Source: an uncultured Psychroserpens sp.
GTDB lineage: Bacteria > Bacteroidota > Bacteroidia > Flavobacteriales > Flavobacteriaceae
Direction of reading: 5' to 3'
DNA length: 64,000 nucleotides
NCBI RefSeq assembly: GCF_947500255.1
Contig: NZ_CANMRL010000002.1
Span: 310,001 to 374,000 of the forward strand
Shown: piece after piece, positions 62,637 through 64,000 of the stretch
Layout of the letters: each line of letters begins with the position of its first letter
Position numbering within the stretch: the first letter of the stretch is position 1
The notes under the pieces: generated by a model
Seen by the model: only the letters and a program-made list of their open reading frames with translations
The model's database searches: none
Told to the model about the DNA's origin: nothing
Program-made: the position numbers and the translations under genes

Positions 62637-62743
62637 GAAAAACAGCGCTAAGGCCTATAAAACACAAAAATTGTAAATATCACATAATCAGCATTTTAGT
62701 GATTTTAACATGTTAAAATTGTAAGTAAAGTCTTTAAAAAACC

Positions 62744-63307
62744 ATGGAATACTACTTCAAAACAGACATAGAATGGCGTAATTGGCTCCTTGAGAACCAC
62801 AATTCTTCAGCAGGTATCTACTTAATCTTTTATAAAGTTGAAAACAAAGAGGCGTCGATGCGTTGGGAAGAAGCCGTTAAAGTAGCACTTTGTTATGGTT
62901 GGATTGATTCTACTGTTAAAAGTCTTGGCAATGGAAAACGCAGGCAATATTTCTGTCCGAGAAAACCTAAAAGTGTTTGGAGTGCCTTAAACAAAAGACA
63001 CATTAAAGAACTTTCTGCTAAAAATCTAATTCATGAAAGTGGATTAAATAGTATAAGAACAGCTAAAAAGAATGGTAGTTGGACAGCATTAGACAACGTA
63101 GAAAAAGGAATAGTGCCTACCGAGTTGCAGTTAGAATTTGATAAAAACTCTAAGGCCTTTGAAAATTTTAAAAACTTTGCGCCTTCTTATAGAAAAGGCT
63201 ACTTATACTGGTTAAATCAAGCAAAACGTGAGGTGACGCGACAAAAAAGAATCGCAGAGATCATAAAACTTTGCGAAGCAAATATTAAAAGTAGAGCTAC
63301 TTGGTAG
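62744..63307 (+). CDS. YdeI/OmpD-associated family protein
   Basis: A 187-residue cytoplasmic protein of the YdeI family. Diagnostic segments are WRNWLLENHNSSAGIYLIFY, MRWEEAVKVALCYGWIDST, and the basic KRRQYFCPRKPKSVWSALNK. The C-terminal helix region has FAPSYRKGYLYWLNQAKRE, typical of the family's bacteriocin-tolerance members. The molecular role is unknown. Its stop codon (63305-63307) directly abuts the stop of the convergent response-regulator gene. Confidence 0.88.
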   Translation: MEYYFKTDIEWRNWLLENHNSSAGIYLIFYKVENKEASMRWEEAVKVALCYGWIDSTVKSLGNGKRRQYFCPRKPKSVWSALNKRHIKELSAKNLIHESGLNSIRTAKKNGSWTALDNVEKGIVPTELQLEFDKNSKAFENFKNFAPSYRKGYLYWLNQAKREVTRQKRIAEIIKLCEANIKSRATW

Positions 63308-64000
63308 CTAAAACATCAATTTTTTTATGTTATCCATATATCCTCTACTCACTCTTACGATGTCACCATTTAACATGGTTACATCATAACTTTTTGTATA
63401 CTTATTAAGTTCTTTTACTTTATTTAAATTGATTATAGAAGAACGATGTACTCTAATAAAAATGCTGCTATTAAGCTTCTCTTCCAATGTTGATATTCCG
63501 TAGTTACTCAAATAGGTCTTATCTGTTACAACAATTTTTGAATAATCACCATAAGCTTCAATTCTAACCACTTCTTCCAAGGCAATGGTTACCAATTTAT
63601 TTTGGCTCTGTACCAATATACGCTGTGGAGATTTTGTGGTATCCATTAATAAGCTCTCTGCCAATGGTCTTGCTTTATTTTGATTGCTGTTTTTTTCAGA
63701 TTTTTCAACTGCTGTTTTAAATCGTTCTTTAGTATATGGCTTTAAAAGATAATCTATAGCATGAACCTCAAAAGCTTTTAATGCGTATTTATCATAAGCC
63801 GTAGAAAAAATAATTTGTGGTAATTCCTCTAAATGTTTTAGTACATCAAACCCTGTCATTCCGGGCATTTGAATATCTAGAAAGATCAAATCTGGTTTAA
63901 ACTCATTAATCATTTTCACTGCATCTACACCATTATTAGCTTCTCCCAATAGGATTAAATGCGAAAAATCTTCAAGATATTCTCTTATGAGTTGTCGCCC
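63308..64000 (-). CDS. LytTR-family response regulator (5' end outside window)
   Basis: The frame stays open to the right edge, with 230 residues visible. The receiver domain has the phospho-acceptor Asp in PDLIFLDIQMPGMTG, the Thr/Lys switch residues in QIIFSTAYDKYALKAFEVHA and IDYLLKPYTKERF. The C-terminal LytTR DNA-binding domain is seen as RILVQSQNKLVTIALEEVVR, ISTLEEKLNSSIFIRVHRS and VRVSRGYMDNIKKL. Upstream in-frame residues (GRQLIREYLEDFSHLILLGE) show that the true start lies outside. Its partner is probably a LytS-type histidine kinase upstream, not seen here. Confidence 0.92.
   Translation of the reverse strand, partial: GRQLIREYLEDFSHLILLGEANNGVDAVKMINEFKPDLIFLDIQMPGMTGFDVLKHLEELPQIIFSTAYDKYALKAFEVHAIDYLLKPYTKERFKTAVEKSEKNSNQNKARPLAESLLMDTTKSPQRILVQSQNKLVTIALEEVVRIEAYGDYSKIVVTDKTYLSNYGISTLEEKLNSSIFIRVHRSSIINLNKVKELNKYTKSYDVTMLNGDIVRVSRGYMDNIKKLMF

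Noticed and set aside
1-64000. tRNA, rRNA, tmRNA, transposon, integrase or att-site candidates
   Set aside because: No cloverleaf, conserved RNA segment, transposase motif or paired direct repeats at gene borders were found on reading; short RNAs with weak signatures could still be missed.

Overview
The window looks like chromosomal DNA of a member of the Bacteroidetes, most likely a marine Flavobacteriaceae. The support is: AT-rich sequence; many secreted proteins with type IX secretion (T9SS) C-terminal sorting domains; promoters of the Bacteroidetes form TTTG-N19/20-TAnnTTTG; few Shine-Dalgarno sequences; and families typical of the group (DUF4199, DUF5777-like barrel, DUF6263-like, GlmU-family protein, two-domain CarB, type B L31). 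I cannot name the genus. I see no tRNA, rRNA, CRISPR array, insertion sequence, prophage or integrase.

Layout. 0-1.8 kb (+): end of an outer-membrane barrel gene, a c-type cytochrome lipoprotein and a YceI protein. 1.8-5.1 kb (-): three tandem T9SS cargo genes with closely related sorting domains, plus an exported ankyrin protein. 5.1-8.3 kb (-): carB and rpmH. 8.4-14.2 kb: secreted and membrane proteins of uncertain role, a lytic transglycosylase, a hydrolase, a small GNAT-like protein and mtaB. 14.3-18.9 kb (+): ABC ATPase, membrane protein and an Opp-type binding lipoprotein. 18.9-21.8 kb (-): small membrane protein, PD40 protein, GlmU-family protein and rpmE type B. 21.9-27.1 kb (+): DUF4199 protein, glycosyltransferase, phosphosugar mutase and an MsbA-like ABC exporter. 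27.3-31.8 kb: two convergent three-gene ECF sigma cassettes (sigma / single-pass membrane protein / Spy-CpxP-like periplasmic protein) flanking a BNR-repeat gene. 31.9-40 kb: an RsmB-like methylase, a secreted endonuclease I, a bestrophin and purL. 40-50.6 kb (+): an AraC regulator, a long-chain acyl-CoA synthetase, a membrane-anchored LuxR-type protein with a small secreted partner, and a beta-oxidation operon (marR, then fadN-, fadA- and fadE-type genes) behind twin palindromic operators. 50.7-52.5 kb (-): blaI plus an M56 protease fused to a peptidoglycan amidase. 52.6-56.6 kb (+): a secreted propeller/SnoaL protein, a DUF6265-like protein, a CBM9-like lipoprotein and an M28 peptidase. 56.7-62.2 kb (-): two T9SS proteins sharing a C-terminal module, each behind the same elaborate promoter and leader. 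62.7-64 kb: a YdeI-family gene and a LytTR response regulator cut by the right edge.

Three observations stand out. First, the two LamG-associated T9SS genes (56.7 and 58.0 kb) share a promoter architecture: a 28-base identical core, a phased upstream array whose CG steps are 21 and 30 bp apart in both copies, and a leader hairpin with a changed but still paired stem. The intervening sequence has diverged, which suggests selection on a small regulon. Second, a BlaR1-like sensor has its beta-lactam-binding domain replaced by an apparently intact N-acetylmuramoyl-L-alanine amidase, and its BlaI partner has a perfect operator on the -7 element. Third, a DUF4369-like extracytoplasmic domain is joined through one membrane helix to a LuxR-type DNA-binding domain.

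Family names come from reading motifs and from memory of the families; no database search was possible. Most start codons were chosen by signal peptide, known family N-terminus or promoter position, and several differ from the longest open frame.
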